Assembly (NCBI GenBank): GCA_945859915.1
Contig: CAMAPF010000034.1
Coordinates: forward strand, 3,006,501-3,070,500
DNA length: 64,000 bases
Reading direction: 5' to 3'
Source of the DNA: Cuscuta epithymum
Taxonomy: Eukaryota; Streptophyta; Magnoliopsida; Solanales; Convolvulaceae
Translations under genes and position numbers: made by a program
The notes under the pieces: model-generated
Database searches by the model: none
Told to the model about the DNA's origin: nothing
The model's input: the letters and a program-made list of their open reading frames with translations, nothing else
In this document: positions 23,002-35,197 of the stretch, piece by piece
Position numbering within the stretch: the first letter of the stretch is position 1
Layout: each line of letters begins with the position of its first letter

Positions 23002-23261
23002 TTATAAAGACATATATATGGTCTGGTCACATACATACTAATAAGAAGTTTATAAAAATTTAATTATTATATATTACGGTTCTTTAACAATTATAGAGAC
23101 ATATTATTTTAAAAAATCGAGAACGAAACTGTTAATGTTTAAAAACGATTCAAAATTAAATATGCAACCATTAAAGAAATAGACACACATATTAAGTGAT
23201 GTTTCGTTTTTATTAGTGCTGTAAATTCGATAGATCACACGTAGTAAAGCGGCATATAGAG

Positions 23262-26200
23262 TCATATATAATTTGGGATGTCTTCCTCCACATCATCCAG
23301 AATTTCATCATCATCACCCTCAATAACAATTTGTGGAGCAGTTCCAAAGTTCACCAGAAGGTCAGTACCATCAAATTCAGGATCATCTTGAATCTGTGCA
23401 TCTTCCACAACAAAGTCATCTTGATCAGCTTCTACATCAAACAAATTCGTCTGGTCATTAGATGTACCCGTGTCCACCTCGATCAAATGCCTTGGTTTAT
23501 TTTTAATTACTGCGAGCCAATCCCTTAAACCCTCAGTTGGATATGAGACATAGTAGACTTGTTGCGCTTGACTAGCTAAAATAAATGGATCCTCAGGATG
23601 TAATCGTGATGTGTGACGAACGTCAACAACTCCTGATGGTTCATGAATTCGTACACCACTAGTCGGATCAAACCACGTCCCTTTGAAAATGGTGACTTTG
23701 TTTTTTTTGTAAAACAATTCCCAAATTTCATCAATCATTCCATAAAAATCATAATGATCGGCCTCGGATGTTTGTCCAAGTACACACACTCCCCAATTTG
23801 AAGTACGTTTAGTCCCACCATACGTTCTAGTATGGAATTTGTAGCCATTAACATATGATCCCCCGTATGATTTGGCCTTCTTCTTGGGCCACTGAGAGAG
23901 CTCAATAAGCTGTGAGGTGAAATTATGAGGAGATTCCTTCGCCTACACATCAGTTTATAAAAATAAAAAATAAAAGTAGTCCCTTGGATGTCAGTTACTA
24001 CAACACTTTAAGAAAGCTTACCATTATCTCAAACCACGTAGCAAAATGTGTCATTCTGTGTTTAGCAACATCAGAATCATTCAGCCTTGGGGACGACTGT
24101 CGTGTAAGATTCTCAAAATGACTGTAAAGAATAACATTATAATAATTAATTTTAGCTTAAACAATATAGACATACGCTTAAATTACACACTTACGTGATA
24201 TATGGCTGCACTTCTGGAGTATTGAACAAAACATAGCTATGAACATGATGAAGTTCTTCATCTGACAACACATGGTTGGTCAGACGACTAAAATTCCTGA
24301 CCGGGTGCTTGAAAACAGACAACATTTCAAAATCATTTGAAGCTTCCCCTATGACTAACATATTAGCCCCAACTTCATTTCTGACGTGAGGGTTAATACG
24401 AGTGCCTGAGTTGTTATCAAAGTAATGCTCGCAGAATAAGGCCACCTCTTGAACCCAAAATTTTTCAACAATGGATCCCTCGAGAAATTGTTTATTTTTT
24501 GCTTTTTCCTTTAACTTTTTCATCAGACGCTCAAAAGGATACATCCAACGATAGTGCACGGGTCCACAAATCCTCAACTCCCATGGTAGATGTACTGTCA
24601 AATGCTCCATTGAGTCAAAGAAACTAGGAGGAAAAACCTTTTCTAGTTTACATAGTGTGACTGCAATTGCATCTTGCAGTTTCTCAATGTCTGCAATACA
24701 CAGTTTCTTTGCACAGATTATCCTGAAAAATTTGCAAAACTCAGATATTGCTGTCCATAGAGGTGGTTGAAGATAACCACGCAATGCGATCGGAAGTAAA
24801 CGTTGCATAAACACATGACAATCATGACTCTTCATGCTATAAAATGTGTTGTTAGTTGTATTAACACAATGTCCAATGTTTAATGAATATCCATCAGGAA
24901 GTTTCACCTCTTCCCTCAACCAATTACATATGTTGATAACACCTGCCTTATCTAACACATAACTTGCTTTTGGTTGATACATGATCATATTGCGTTGATA
25001 CAAGTGCAACTCCTTCCGGATACTCAGAAGTTCCATATCACGTCTCGAATTAGAATTATCCTTTGTTCTCCCCTTGACATCCATAACTGTGTTGAAGACA
25101 TTATCAAAGCAGTTCTTCTCTATATGCATGACATCAAGATTATGTCGAACAAGTAAATCCTTCCAATAAGGCAGATCCCAAAAAATAGATTTTTTAATCC
25201 AATTGTGAGTTTTACCAAATCCATCTGCACGCAAGTTATCATATTGTGACCCAAATGGTGGAAAACTAATACTCTCAATGTTTCTCAATATTTCAGCACC
25301 TGAAACAATCGGACAAGGTCTACGACGTTCAGCACCAAATACCCCCCATGATTGTGAATCACGACGAAAACCATGTTGTGCTCTTAGAAACCTCCTGTGA
25401 CAACCCCACCAACACGGCTTCTTTCCGAACTTAAGTTGTTGGGCAACTCCTTCACCCAAACAGTATGGACATGCTAATCTACCATGGGTACTCCATCCTG
25501 ATAACATTCCATATGCTGGAAAATCACTTATTGTCCATATAAGGCATGCTCTCATAACGAAATTTTGTTTTCGAAATGCATCCCACGTTTCAACCCCAAC
25601 ATTCCATAGCATATTTAGCTCATCGATAAGTGGCCTTAAGAAAACGTCAATGTTCCTTCCAGGGGACCGCGGACCAGGTATTAGCATGGCCATGAAAATA
25701 TATGGCTCTTTCATGCAAAGTTCAGGAGGTAAATTGTACACGGCAATGAACACAGGCCAAATAGAGTACGGGTTGCTGAAATCAGAGTTTGGATTGAATC
25801 CATCTGTGCATAGACCTAAACGCACATTTCTGGACTCAATGGAAAAATCCGGAAATGTTTGATCAACATGTTTCCATGCCTCCGATTGACAAGGATGTGA
25901 AATAGTACTACCATCGCCAGAACCACCTCGCATATGCCAAGTCATAAACTCTGATGTTTTAGAGGACATATACATGCGCTTCAACCGCTCTGTTATTGGT
26001 AGATAACGCAAAACTTTTTTTGAAATTGGTTTCATTTTACCTCCTCGATCTATAGAACCCTCTTGGTATCTGCACACACCACAAACTTTGCAGTACATCA
26101 TATCTTTATCATTGCCATCAAATAACATGCAATTATTTTCACAGGCATCTATTTTGAAATATGGTAGCCCCAATCCATGGATCATCTTTTTAGACTGATA

Positions 26201-26905
26201 AAAGCTTTTTGGCAAATGGTTATCACCAGGCACAATCCGTTCAACAATTGAAGCTACTTTATCATAGCATGCATCAGACATGTTATACTGACTCTTAACA
26301 CTTAAAAGTTCAGCCACCACAGATAGTCGAGTATGACTAGTGCAACCATCATATAATGGAGCAGATGCATCTTCCAACAGCTTGTAAAACTCCTCTGCAT
26401 TCTTATTTGGGTTTTGAATCTCGTTAGTCTCAAAACGAGTTTCTTCATCGTCATCCAACCCAAATGTATTAAAATCATTTTCATCATTTGCAGAACCAAT
26501 ATATAATGGATGCATAACCTCCCTAACCATTTGCGTACATCCTAAAACGTGATTTTGCTCATCATAATTATCAATGGTTGTTGTGCTTTCAAAGGAGTCC
26601 ACATTAATTGGCGTATACCCTCGATAAATAATGGGATTGATAGGACGTTCTTCCCCATGGCAATCCCATATATAATACTGTTCTCTAAACCCATTCTTGC
26701 ACAAATGTGTTTTAATTATACCTCTATCGAAGTACTTTCTTAGTTTGCACTTTGTACATGGACATTTCACCATACTTTCTCCATTCCGTTGCGCTATTGT
26801 AAAAGCGTAGTCCAAAAAATGATTTACACCTTCTACAAACTCTAAATTTATATTACCTGAAGTCCGACTAATACGATTATACATCCATTCACGACCTTCC
26901 GCCAT
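23262..26905 (-). CDS. CACTA (En/Spm) TNP2-like transposase, open
   Basis: Cuts and moves CACTA elements in the nucleus. Three exons join without a break: 24195-26905, 24022-24121 and 23262-23942, giving 1163 aa. The donors are ATCAC|GTAAGT and ATAATG|GTAAGC. The N-terminal transposase-associated region has a cysteine cluster (CPCTKCKLR) near residue 49. The TNP2 core follows (GLPYFKIDACENNCMLF, and LDVMHIEKNCFDNVFNTVMD). Next comes a DUF4218-like part (LPIALRGYLQPPLW, HLTVHLPWELRICGPVHYRWMYPFER). The last exon carries a DUF4216-like part (WGVCVLGQT, WFDP) and ends in an acidic tail. The length suits the family, and no stop or frameshift is seen. I could not identify CACTA terminal repeats, so element limits are unknown. 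It lies between the two tetraspanin copies. Confidence 0.9.
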
Positions 26906-27454
26906 TTTACAATTTACCTGGAAAAAATATAATTTTCCTTAATAATATATAAAACTTGAAAATATGCCAAAGTTAAATGACTAACAATACATTGATATAA
27001 TCAAATCAATTCAATACATCATACGAAATTCATAGACTAATAAATTTGAATTGTAAAAATTCATCAAAAGTGCGATGAAAAAATTACCTAATGACTAAAC
27101 ATTTCACATTTAATTTTAACACACATCAAAATAACATTAATTACATTTGGATCCATAAGCTTCTTAATTACTATATACGTATAGCATATATAATAAATTT
27201 ACATTCTAAATGTTACGGAGTATTTAAAAAGCTACTTCATTGAGATAGAATAGATTTTGTACCTGATTCAAGCATGCTTTCTTACGGAGACTCCAGAGAA
27301 CAAATTAGACCATTTCTAAGGTGAGTGATGGAATGCTTCGACAAATGAAAATAGTAAACAGAGTATAAATACAGAGCATTCCATCGATGATGCTTGCATT
27401 TATTTAATTTTTAATGTCTGAATTTTTTAGGTGGCCGAGTAGGCGAGTAGTTGG
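26906..27454. other. AT-rich DNA upstream of the transposase
   Basis: The probable promoter and left part of the element. There is no other gene and no clear TAGTG-type terminus before the duplication begins at 27455. Confidence 0.4.
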
Positions 27455-27962
27455 TTATCTATTCATTGTCCACAACTATTTCATCTACAACAAAAAAGGC
27501 AACCATCATTCCGCTTAAATTGGTGTTCTGTATTCAGAATTCCAACTAATCCTTTTATTTTGTCTTATTATTCGTGCTTATTTCGTGAAATTTGAATTTT
27601 GTTTGATCCCCTCTAATTTCAACATGTAATTCGATCTCTTGGGATCCTAATGTTATTATGACAAGGTCTATTGTTCTTTGGAGGTTTATTTCTGAACGAA
27701 TAAATTGATGTCAAGTTGGACTCATAGTAATTACCCTATGACAAGGTTAAATTCCCGTCGTTACAATCTAAAAAATTATTTTAGATTAAAGCCCAGGACA
27801 TAAGATGTGGCAATAATATTTAAGAGCTTTATGAGAATGGTATGCTTTTACTTGAAATAGCAGAAATTCGAATTGTAAGTAAAAACTATCTTTATGGTAT
27901 ATATGAGCAACATGACCATAGAGTTTTTCCAACTTTGATAAAAACATAACTGGAAGCTAGCC

Positions 27963-28077
27963 AGTGGCGGAGTCACCATTGTTCAAAGTGAACACCTAAA
28001 ATAAATTTAATTATTTATTGTTCTTTAATTGTACAAAGAAAATGAACACCCAAAATCTCAACTGTAAATCCGCCACC
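27963..28077. mobile_element. 115-bp MITE found only in copy 2
   Basis: Flanked by a 10-bp direct repeat GAAGCTAGCC (27953-27962 and 28078-28087). Copy 1 has the single uninterrupted GAAGCTAGCC. Short inverted ends GTGGCGGA / TCCGCCAC are visible. The 9-10-bp target length suggests a Mutator-like origin. It inserted after the duplication. Confidence 0.85.
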
Positions 28078-30121
28078 GAAGCTAGCCAAAATCACCTTAA
28101 TTAAGCTAGTACGATATGGGTGGTGATCGGGCGGTAACGTAGCCTGGAATTCTCTGTGAGCTGGTTCTTGATAGCGCAACATCCTACTACCAGTACGACA
28201 ACGAGGAAGGCAATGAAGCTCATGTTAGCAATGGCCACCCTCTTCCAGTTTCTCTTGACCTCTTTGATCAACCCAGCCTTGCAAGACTGGCAGTCATAGC
28301 ACAATATGTTTTGGTCGTTGCTCCAAATTCTGCAATCTGTGATATCGACTGAAGAATTTGTTGGGTTTTGGTACTTGGTGATGTGGCAGCCACTAGGCGG
28401 GTTGCAGCAACCTGACTGATAATAAGAAAATTAAAAATTGTATAGTTGAAGTTGAGAGTAGAACTACAAATTACTACGTACATAGTATTATTTATTTGAA
28501 AGGGAAAATGAAAGTCACAAACAAAAAAAAGTTGGCAAAAGACAAAGTAAAATAATACTCCGTACAAGTACTTAATTAGCTTAGACATTATTGCTTGGGA
28601 GATTTGAAATTTCAGTCTTGTAACATTCAACTATGAGTAGTCTGTGACTGTTATTAATCATCTGTATATTTTTCACTTACAAATTTGGTCGCATGATTCA
28701 TCAGTCTTTTGCAATTGAAGGACTTTTTTATTGGAATGTACACTTTCGGGCAAAAAATTTGACGCCAATACATCTTTTCCAATATATTTTGTATTGGAAT
28801 ATCTACTATATTGTGCGAAAGTCTTTAAATTGTATAAAAATTATTAATTACTTGATCAAATTTGCGATTAACGGAAGTTAATTACAGAATGAATAAAAGA
28901 ATTAATATAATTTGAAGTTACGGGACAAAAAATTATAAATTTTTCTACAGAAAAATGTAGGGAGATGTATTATACGTAGTATTATCCAATTAGTCGTGTT
29001 CCTTTTATGTCATTATTAAACTTGCGTTACTCCCTGAAACTAACTCCATTACCAGATTAAATTTCGAGATATATAACATTTTTTAGTCCAACCAACTCTC
29101 TAAATTTTGAGAAATAATTATTCAAAACTTTATGATCCTTTATGAGATAGTTCTCATAATATGGATATCGGGTATTAGCCTTGCAACGTAACTCTTTACA
29201 CGATTGCCGCTCCAACTGTCCGAGCTCCGCTGCTATCGATATGCTAGATTTCTGCCGTCGCCAAGCTGCGGCAGCCGGTTGCCAGAGCTCCGGCGCCGTC
29301 AAAAAATTCCAGAATTTTCGCTGCTGTCACCAATGGGTCGTCCCGATTATCCAAAACAATTAGGATTTAATTAATTATAATAATTAGATTAGATTAGATT
29401 AGGGTATTAGAGGTAAAAAAATTAATTTAATATTTATTCTTGTTTATGAAAGATTAGATATGTACGTGCTCCGATTATAGCAATTACTTGTACTTATCAT
29501 ACGGAATTAATATCATACGTCATTGCAATATAAATTATTCCAATGTTAATTTATTATAGATTTTATAAGTACGGTATGTGAATATATTTAGGATCAAATT
29601 AAGAAATCAATTGTCTGCCAATATAGAAGGGAATGTTTTTTTGTTGATAGTATTTTTTTGAAAACACTATGTACTATGTTTTTTGTGTCCACATATCTAG
29701 ATGTCCGAGTATATAGACAATTTCTGAATTAATTGTCTATGTACACAAACAATTAGAGGTGTGTAAATCACAAAATGTACACAAGTTTCGTGTATAAGTA
29801 ACTTTTTTCTTTGTTAAATTACCTCAAGGTGATTATGAACGTGGACGAGAGGGGCAGAAGAAGAAGCATTCATCAACTTCCGGCAGACCAGACTTTGTTG
29901 AATGCAACTCCGGAAGATATACCAGTGCGTCTCGACCCTCTTCTGGAGCCACCCCGAGTAGTTACCGAGCCTGAGCTCCATGAACCCTTTGCCGGAAACC
30001 GCCTCACCGGCGCCGTCGTTAGTCACCGCGAAGGCGAAGACGGCGAAGCAAAAGAAAAACACGACGATTACAGATGTGAGAATAACATATGTCCAGAGCA
30101 GGCACGAGAAGCACGTCGACA

Positions 30122-30336
30122 TATTGGAAGAACTCAGATGAAGTCTGCAATAGAAAGAAAGAAGCTTAAGACGAGGAGATGACAACTCAGCCTAACTAAT
30201 TTTTGTTCTAGTAGTTTCTTTCTGTTATGTAGTTAGTTCTCCTTTCTGACTGTATATATAAGAACCGAACTCATCTCTGTAAATTATCTAATATATACAC
30301 AATGTTCTTCTTCATATACATTTTCATAATCTGAAA
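30122..30336 (+). repeat. Copia-2 5' LTR (215 bp)
   Basis: Starts TATTGGAAG and ends TAATCTGAAA. A TATA-like GTATATATAAG lies near 30252-30262. Confidence 0.9.
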
Positions 30337-30348
30337 TGGTATCAGAGC
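30337..30348 (+). promoter_or_regulatory. Primer-binding site of Copia-2
   Basis: TGGTATCAGAGC directly follows the LTR and matches the 3' end of initiator methionine tRNA. Confidence 0.93.
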
Positions 30349-30410
30349 TTCCGCGATCATCAATTCTGCTATCAAATCCCTAAAATTCATCATCTCTTTA
30401 TCGTTTCTTC

Positions 30411-33400
30411 ATGGATTCCAGCGACAGTGAATCCGAACACAATCATCATCAACATTCGAACCATAATCATAATCATCACAACGACGGAGATGAAGTAAAT
30501 CCTCTATTTCTTCATCATGCTGAATCTCCGAGTCAATCCTTAATCAACCTAAAGCTTGATGCTCGAAACTATCACCGTTGGAGCAGATTGATGTATGTTG
30601 CACTATCTGCGAAGAATAAGTTGCCATTTATTGATGGAACTTTATCCAGACCTGCAATCAATGATCCGAACTATTTCAAGTGGATGAGAGCAAATCATAT
30701 GGTAATTTCATGGATATCTAATTGTTTGTCACCAGAACTAGGAGATTTCACTTTATATTCTGATTCTGCTGTTCAAGTTTGGAAGGAACTGAAACGTAGG
30801 TTTTCCAGATCTAGCAACAATCATATATACATGCTTGAACAGAGTTTAATTGCTACAAAACAGGATAACTCACCAATTAGTGTGTATTACTCTAAACTGA
30901 AGACATTATGGGATGAAATCAGTCAATATGAAGAGTCTGCTGTGTGTACTGTTGATAATTGCCCTGTTCTAATTGAAATGAATAGAAGACTTGAACGAAA
31001 GTATGTGATGCAATTTCTTATGGGACTGAAAGAGTGTTTTACTTCGGTGAGGAATCAGATATTGCTGAAAGACCCCCTACCTCCCATTGATAATGTGTTC
31101 AACTTGGTTTTGCAAGAAGAAGCAAATCAAGAATTGAGTATCTCAATTGGTTATCAAAATGATTCTATGACTATGGCAATGGCTGCTCAATCAAATCCAA
31201 ACTACAATAGAAACAAAACTGGAGACAAATCAAGATACTACACATATGAGGGATCTGAACAACATGGACACAAACAGAAAATTTGCACTCATTGTAAGAA
31301 GACCAATCACACAATTGAAAACTGTTTTGAACTAATTGGATATCCACCTGGACATAAGCTTGCTCGTTTCAAACCTCAAATTGGTCAAACAAGTGGAGGA
31401 TGGCAGAATACAAATAAGAACATTGTGAATGCAGTTATGCAAGAAGAACAACTTGAAGAATCAGGCAAGGGTTCAATTAGTTTGACTCAAGAGGAGTATC
31501 AACAGTTTTGTTCTCTTATCAAAGGTGGTATTAATCTGGCTTCTGCAAGTAATGTGCCTCATTCCAATCCCTCCAATGTTTCATACCCTCCAAATAATCC
31601 ACATCTCTCAAATCAGGTTGCATCTAATTCTTCTTTTCAGAAGTCAGGTACACATAAAGTTCTGAATAATCATATATCTGTATCTTCTGCAATTCATCTT
31701 CATCCTAATATCTGGCTTCTAGATTCTGGGGCAACTGATCACATTACTTGTGATATTTCCATGTTCACACACTATGCTTTATGTTCTCCTTTACCCATAC
31801 ACTTACCAAATGGGGGACATACAATTGCCACACATATTGGCACAGTTCAATTGAGTCCTGAGATCACTCTTACAAGAGTCTTATTTGTTCCTTCTTTTCA
31901 CTTCAATCTGATTTCTGTTGGAAAATTGATTACTGATAATCATTGTCAACTCATTTTTTCAAAACTTGATTGTCATATTCAGGAATCCAGCACCTTGAAA
32001 GTGATTGGGACAGCTGAGCAAGTTCAAGGTTTATACTACATAGTCCAAGAACCAAATAAATCCAGTTCTGCTGTAAATAAAGTCTTCATAAACAACATTG
32101 TTTCTTCTCATACATGGCATAAACGACTAGGACACCCCTCCCTAGATAGAATGAAACTCCTTCATGATGTATTCAATGATATATCTTGTATGAAAAGTAC
32201 TGATGTTTGTGATGCCTGTCAGTTTGGAAAACAACATAAACTTCCTTTTTCTATAAATCCTCACAAATCAGATAATCCATTTGATCTTGTTCATCTAGAT
32301 ATCTGGGGTCCTATGAAGATTTCTTCATTATCTGGTGCATACTATTTCCTAACTGTAGTAGATGATTACAGTAGGTTTACATGGATTTTTCTCATGAAAA
32401 CCAAATCTGAAGCCAGAACACATATCAGACATTTTATATCCTATGTTTCCACCCAATTTAATTCTAAGATCAAAACATTCCGGTCTGATCAAGGTAAAGA
32501 ATTTCAAATGCACAATGAATTTGCTGAATTAGGTATCCTACATCAACAAAGCTGCATTTATACACCTCAACAAAACTCTGTTGTTGAAAGAAAACACAGA
32601 CACCTTTTAAATGTAGCACGTTCATTGCGTTTTCAAGCCCACTTACCATTGCAATTCTGGGGGGAATGCATTAATACTGCTGCATATCTCATCAATAGGA
32701 CCCCCACACCAAATCTTGGTAATCACTCACCATTTGAACTCTTATATTCTAAAATTCCTTCATACCACCACCTTAAAGTCTTTGGATGTTTGTGTTATTC
32801 TTCCACTATAACCCATCAAAGATCAAAATTTGATTCTAGAGCAAATAAGTGCATTTTTCTTGGATACCCAGCAGGCATAAAAGGGTACATTGTTTATGAC
32901 CTTCACAGAAAAGTCAAGGAAATATCTCGTGATGTCTATTTCTTTGAAAATCAATTTCCTTTTGCATTCATCTCTTCTGATCAATCCATAAATCATCCTG
33001 ATGCACAGATTCCTTCTATTCTGCCAAATAACATTCATTTTCCTTCATCTATTCCAATCCCTCAACCATCTGACCCACCATCTACCACATCCACTTCGTC
33101 CTCATCTCAATTTAGTCACCATAATCACTCTGAAACATCTACCTCACCTTCATCTTCATCTCAAAGTAATCATCATGATCAGTCTGATAATGATCATAAC
33201 CATGATATGAGTTCCCCACCAGAATTCCCTCCTATCATACCACCTCTTCGCAGAACCACAAGAACACATCAACCCCCTCATTATCTTAAGGACTATCAGT
33301 GTAACCTTGCACATCAGTCAGATGTTCCAGTTCACTTTCCAGGTAACAAATCTTCTCCATTCTCTTTATTCAATTCTTTGTCTTTTCATAGACTTTCAAA

Positions 33401-35030
33401 GTCATATCTTAAGTTTGTTTTAGCTGTTGCCCAAGAAACTGAACCACATTCCTTTGAGGAAGCCTCATTAATACCACATTGGCAAGAAGCAATGAAAACT
33501 GAGATCACTGCTCTTGAGGATAACAAAACATGGACCCTATTACCTTTGCCTCCGGGTAAAAGAGCTATTGGATGTAGATGGGTTTATAAGATAAAGTATC
33601 ACTCAGATGGTTCCATTGAAAGATATAAGGCACGCCTTGTAGCTAAAGGATACACACAGAAACCAGGAGTTGATTATTCTGAAACATTCTCTCCAGTAGC
33701 TAAAATAACTACAGTTCGTTGTTTGTTGAGTATTGCAGCAGCTCAATCATGGAACATTTCTCAACTTGATGTGAATAATGCTTTTCTCTATGGTGATTTA
33801 GAAGAGGAAGTATATATGCAACTACCACAAGGCTTTTCTAGACAGGGGGAGAATCTGGTATGCAGGCTAGAAAAATCCTTGTATGGATTAAAACAAGCAT
33901 CTCGTCAATGGAATCATAAGTTTTGTGATGTCATCAATAAACATGGCTTTGTGCAATCTCAGAATGATCATTCTTTATTTATAAAGAAAACTGGGAAGTT
34001 CATTACAATTTTATTGGTTTATGTTGATGACATAATCATAACTGGGAACAATGATGAGTTGATTGATGATTTGAAGAAATATTTGAAGCTGCATTTCAAA
34101 TTGAAGGATTTAGGTCCTTTAAGATTCTTTCTAGGAATTGAAGTGGCAAGAAATGATGAAGGAATCTGCATAAATCAAAGACAATATGCCCTTGATATTA
34201 TCAGTGAGTGTGGATTACTGGATGCTAAACCTTCACCAATTCCCATTGATCAAAATGTAAGCCTGATGAAAGATGGTGGAAAGGAACTTGATGACCCAAG
34301 TGAGTACAGAAAAATAATTGGAAAGTTATTGTACTTAACTGTGACTCGCCCTGATATAACATATGCAGTTAATTCACTGAGTCAGTTTGTTGCTAAACCA
34401 ACTGACATACATCTAGGAGCAGCCATGAAAGTCATAAGATACATAAAAGGAACAGCAGGACAAGGACTTTTGTATCCTAAGAAGAATAATATGCAGATAA
34501 AAATGTTTTGTGATGCAGATTGGGCAGCATGCCATGATACTAGAAAATCAATTACTGGATTCTGTGCTTTCATTGGGAACTCTTTGGTATCATGGAAATC
34601 TAAAAAGCAACAAACTGTTTCAAGATCTTCTGCAGAGGCAGAATATAGGGCAATGGCAATGGGAGTTTGTGAATTAATATGGATATCAAGGCTTCTGGAA
34701 GACATGGGAATCAAGAGAGAAGAGAAATATCTGTTGTTCTGTGATAATGTTGCAGCAATGCATATAGCATCAAATCCAGTTTTTCATGAAAGAACAAAAC
34801 ACATAGAGATAGATTGTCATGTTGTTAGAGAGCAATATTCAAAGGGGTTATTCAAAATGATACATTTGAGAACAGATCTTCAAATAGCAGACTTATTCAC
34901 TAAAGGAGTCTCAGGCAAACGCATGAAGTTCTTATTGGACAAGATGAGCATAAACAATATGTATGCTCATCTTGAGGGGGAGTATTGGAAGAACTCAGAT
35001 GAAGTCTGCAATAGAAAGAAAGAAGCTTAA
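30411..35030 (+). CDS. Copia-2 gag-pol polyprotein (1539 aa)
   Basis: Complete open polyprotein. The N-terminus is rich in His and Asn, followed by the Copia gag region (LDARNYHRWSRLMYVALSAK). Then come a CX2CX4HX4C knuckle (CTHCKKTNHTIENC) near residue 292, protease WLLDSGATDH near 434, integrase (HKRLGHPS...CDACQFGKQHK, DDYSRF, SDQGKEF, PQQNSVVERKHRHL), reverse transcriptase YVDDIIITG near 1203 and RNase H (SSAEAEYRAMA, FCDNVAAMHIASNP). Integrase has PQQNS where most families have PQQNG. The frame runs 48 nt into the 3' LTR before stopping, so the C-terminal 15 residues are LTR-encoded. No stop or frameshift interrupts it. Confidence 0.95.
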   Translation: MDSSDSESEHNHHQHSNHNHNHHNDGDEVNPLFLHHAESPSQSLINLKLDARNYHRWSRLMYVALSAKNKLPFIDGTLSRPAINDPNYFKWMRANHMVISWISNCLSPELGDFTLYSDSAVQVWKELKRRFSRSSNNHIYMLEQSLIATKQDNSPISVYYSKLKTLWDEISQYEESAVCTVDNCPVLIEMNRRLERKYVMQFLMGLKECFTSVRNQILLKDPLPPIDNVFNLVLQEEANQELSISIGYQNDSMTMAMAAQSNPNYNRNKTGDKSRYYTYEGSEQHGHKQKICTHCKKTNHTIENCFELIGYPPGHKLARFKPQIGQTSGGWQNTNKNIVNAVMQEEQLEESGKGSISLTQEEYQQFCSLIKGGINLASASNVPHSNPSNVSYPPNNPHLSNQVASNSSFQKSGTHKVLNNHISVSSAIHLHPNIWLLDSGATDHITCDISMFTHYALCSPLPIHLPNGGHTIATHIGTVQLSPEITLTRVLFVPSFHFNLISVGKLITDNHCQLIFSKLDCHIQESSTLKVIGTAEQVQGLYYIVQEPNKSSSAVNKVFINNIVSSHTWHKRLGHPSLDRMKLLHDVFNDISCMKSTDVCDACQFGKQHKLPFSINPHKSDNPFDLVHLDIWGPMKISSLSGAYYFLTVVDDYSRFTWIFLMKTKSEARTHIRHFISYVSTQFNSKIKTFRSDQGKEFQMHNEFAELGILHQQSCIYTPQQNSVVERKHRHLLNVARSLRFQAHLPLQFWGECINTAAYLINRTPTPNLGNHSPFELLYSKIPSYHHLKVFGCLCYSSTITHQRSKFDSRANKCIFLGYPAGIKGYIVYDLHRKVKEISRDVYFFENQFPFAFISSDQSINHPDAQIPSILPNNIHFPSSIPIPQPSDPPSTTSTSSSSQFSHHNHSETSTSPSSSSQSNHHDQSDNDHNHDMSSPPEFPPIIPPLRRTTRTHQPPHYLKDYQCNLAHQSDVPVHFPGNKSSPFSLFNSLSFHRLSKSYLKFVLAVAQETEPHSFEEASLIPHWQEAMKTEITALEDNKTWTLLPLPPGKRAIGCRWVYKIKYHSDGSIERYKARLVAKGYTQKPGVDYSETFSPVAKITTVRCLLSIAAAQSWNISQLDVNNAFLYGDLEEEVYMQLPQGFSRQGENLVCRLEKSLYGLKQASRQWNHKFCDVINKHGFVQSQNDHSLFIKKTGKFITILLVYVDDIIITGNNDELIDDLKKYLKLHFKLKDLGPLRFFLGIEVARNDEGICINQRQYALDIISECGLLDAKPSPIPIDQNVSLMKDGGKELDDPSEYRKIIGKLLYLTVTRPDITYAVNSLSQFVAKPTDIHLGAAMKVIRYIKGTAGQGLLYPKKNNMQIKMFCDADWAACHDTRKSITGFCAFIGNSLVSWKSKKQQTVSRSSAEAEYRAMAMGVCELIWISRLLEDMGIKREEKYLLFCDNVAAMHIASNPVFHERTKHIEIDCHVVREQYSKGLFKMIHLRTDLQIADLFTKGVSGKRMKFLLDKMSINNMYAHLEGEYWKNSDEVCNRKKEA
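34974..34982 (+). promoter_or_regulatory. Polypurine tract of Copia-2
   Basis: GAGGGGGAG lies immediately before the 3' LTR, inside the end of the reading frame. Confidence 0.8.
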
Positions 35031-35197
35031 GACGAGGAGATGACAACTCAGCCTAACTAATTTTTGTTCTAGTAGTTTCTTTCTGTTATGTAGTTAGTTC
35101 TCCTTTCTGACTGTATATATAAGAACCGAACTCATCTCTGTAAATTATCTAATATATACACAATGTTCTTCTTCATATACATTTTCATAATCTGAAA
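34983..35197 (+). repeat. Copia-2 3' LTR (215 bp)
   Basis: Same length and, by eye, same sequence as 30122-30336. Tetraspanin exon 1 resumes at 35198 with CCCATG. Confidence 0.9.

Larger units (their letters stand above)
21982..23261. other. Region between duplication copy 1 and the CACTA gene
   Basis: Holds a GGATGTTTT-type MITE and a (TA)n tract. A mixed region near 22300-22700 has repeated CAGCAAAATCAGCC-like motifs. I searched for CACTA-type termini on the left of the transposase and found none that I trust. Confidence 0.5.
30122..35197 (+). mobile_element. Copia-2, complete Ty1-copia retrotransposon
   Basis: A 5076-bp element with two 215-bp LTRs that I read as identical, an initiator-Met PBS, a PPT and one open gag-pol frame. 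The LTR ends are unusual (TATTGG...CTGAAA rather than TG...CA). No target-site duplication is present: the exon bases on either side join exactly, with one extra A at 30121. It is inserted in exon 1 of tetraspanin copy 2, antisense to it. It is a different family from Copia-1. Confidence 0.93.

Noticed and set aside
23205..23220. TTTTTATTAGTG as a CACTA right terminus
   Set aside because: It faces the wrong way for the transposase at 23262-26905, and no matching inverted end or 3-bp target copy was found.
29811..30182. Plus-strand frame opposite tetraspanin exon 1
   Set aside because: It is the complement of the true exon and runs into the Copia-2 LTR; the same shadow occurs at 20082-20447.
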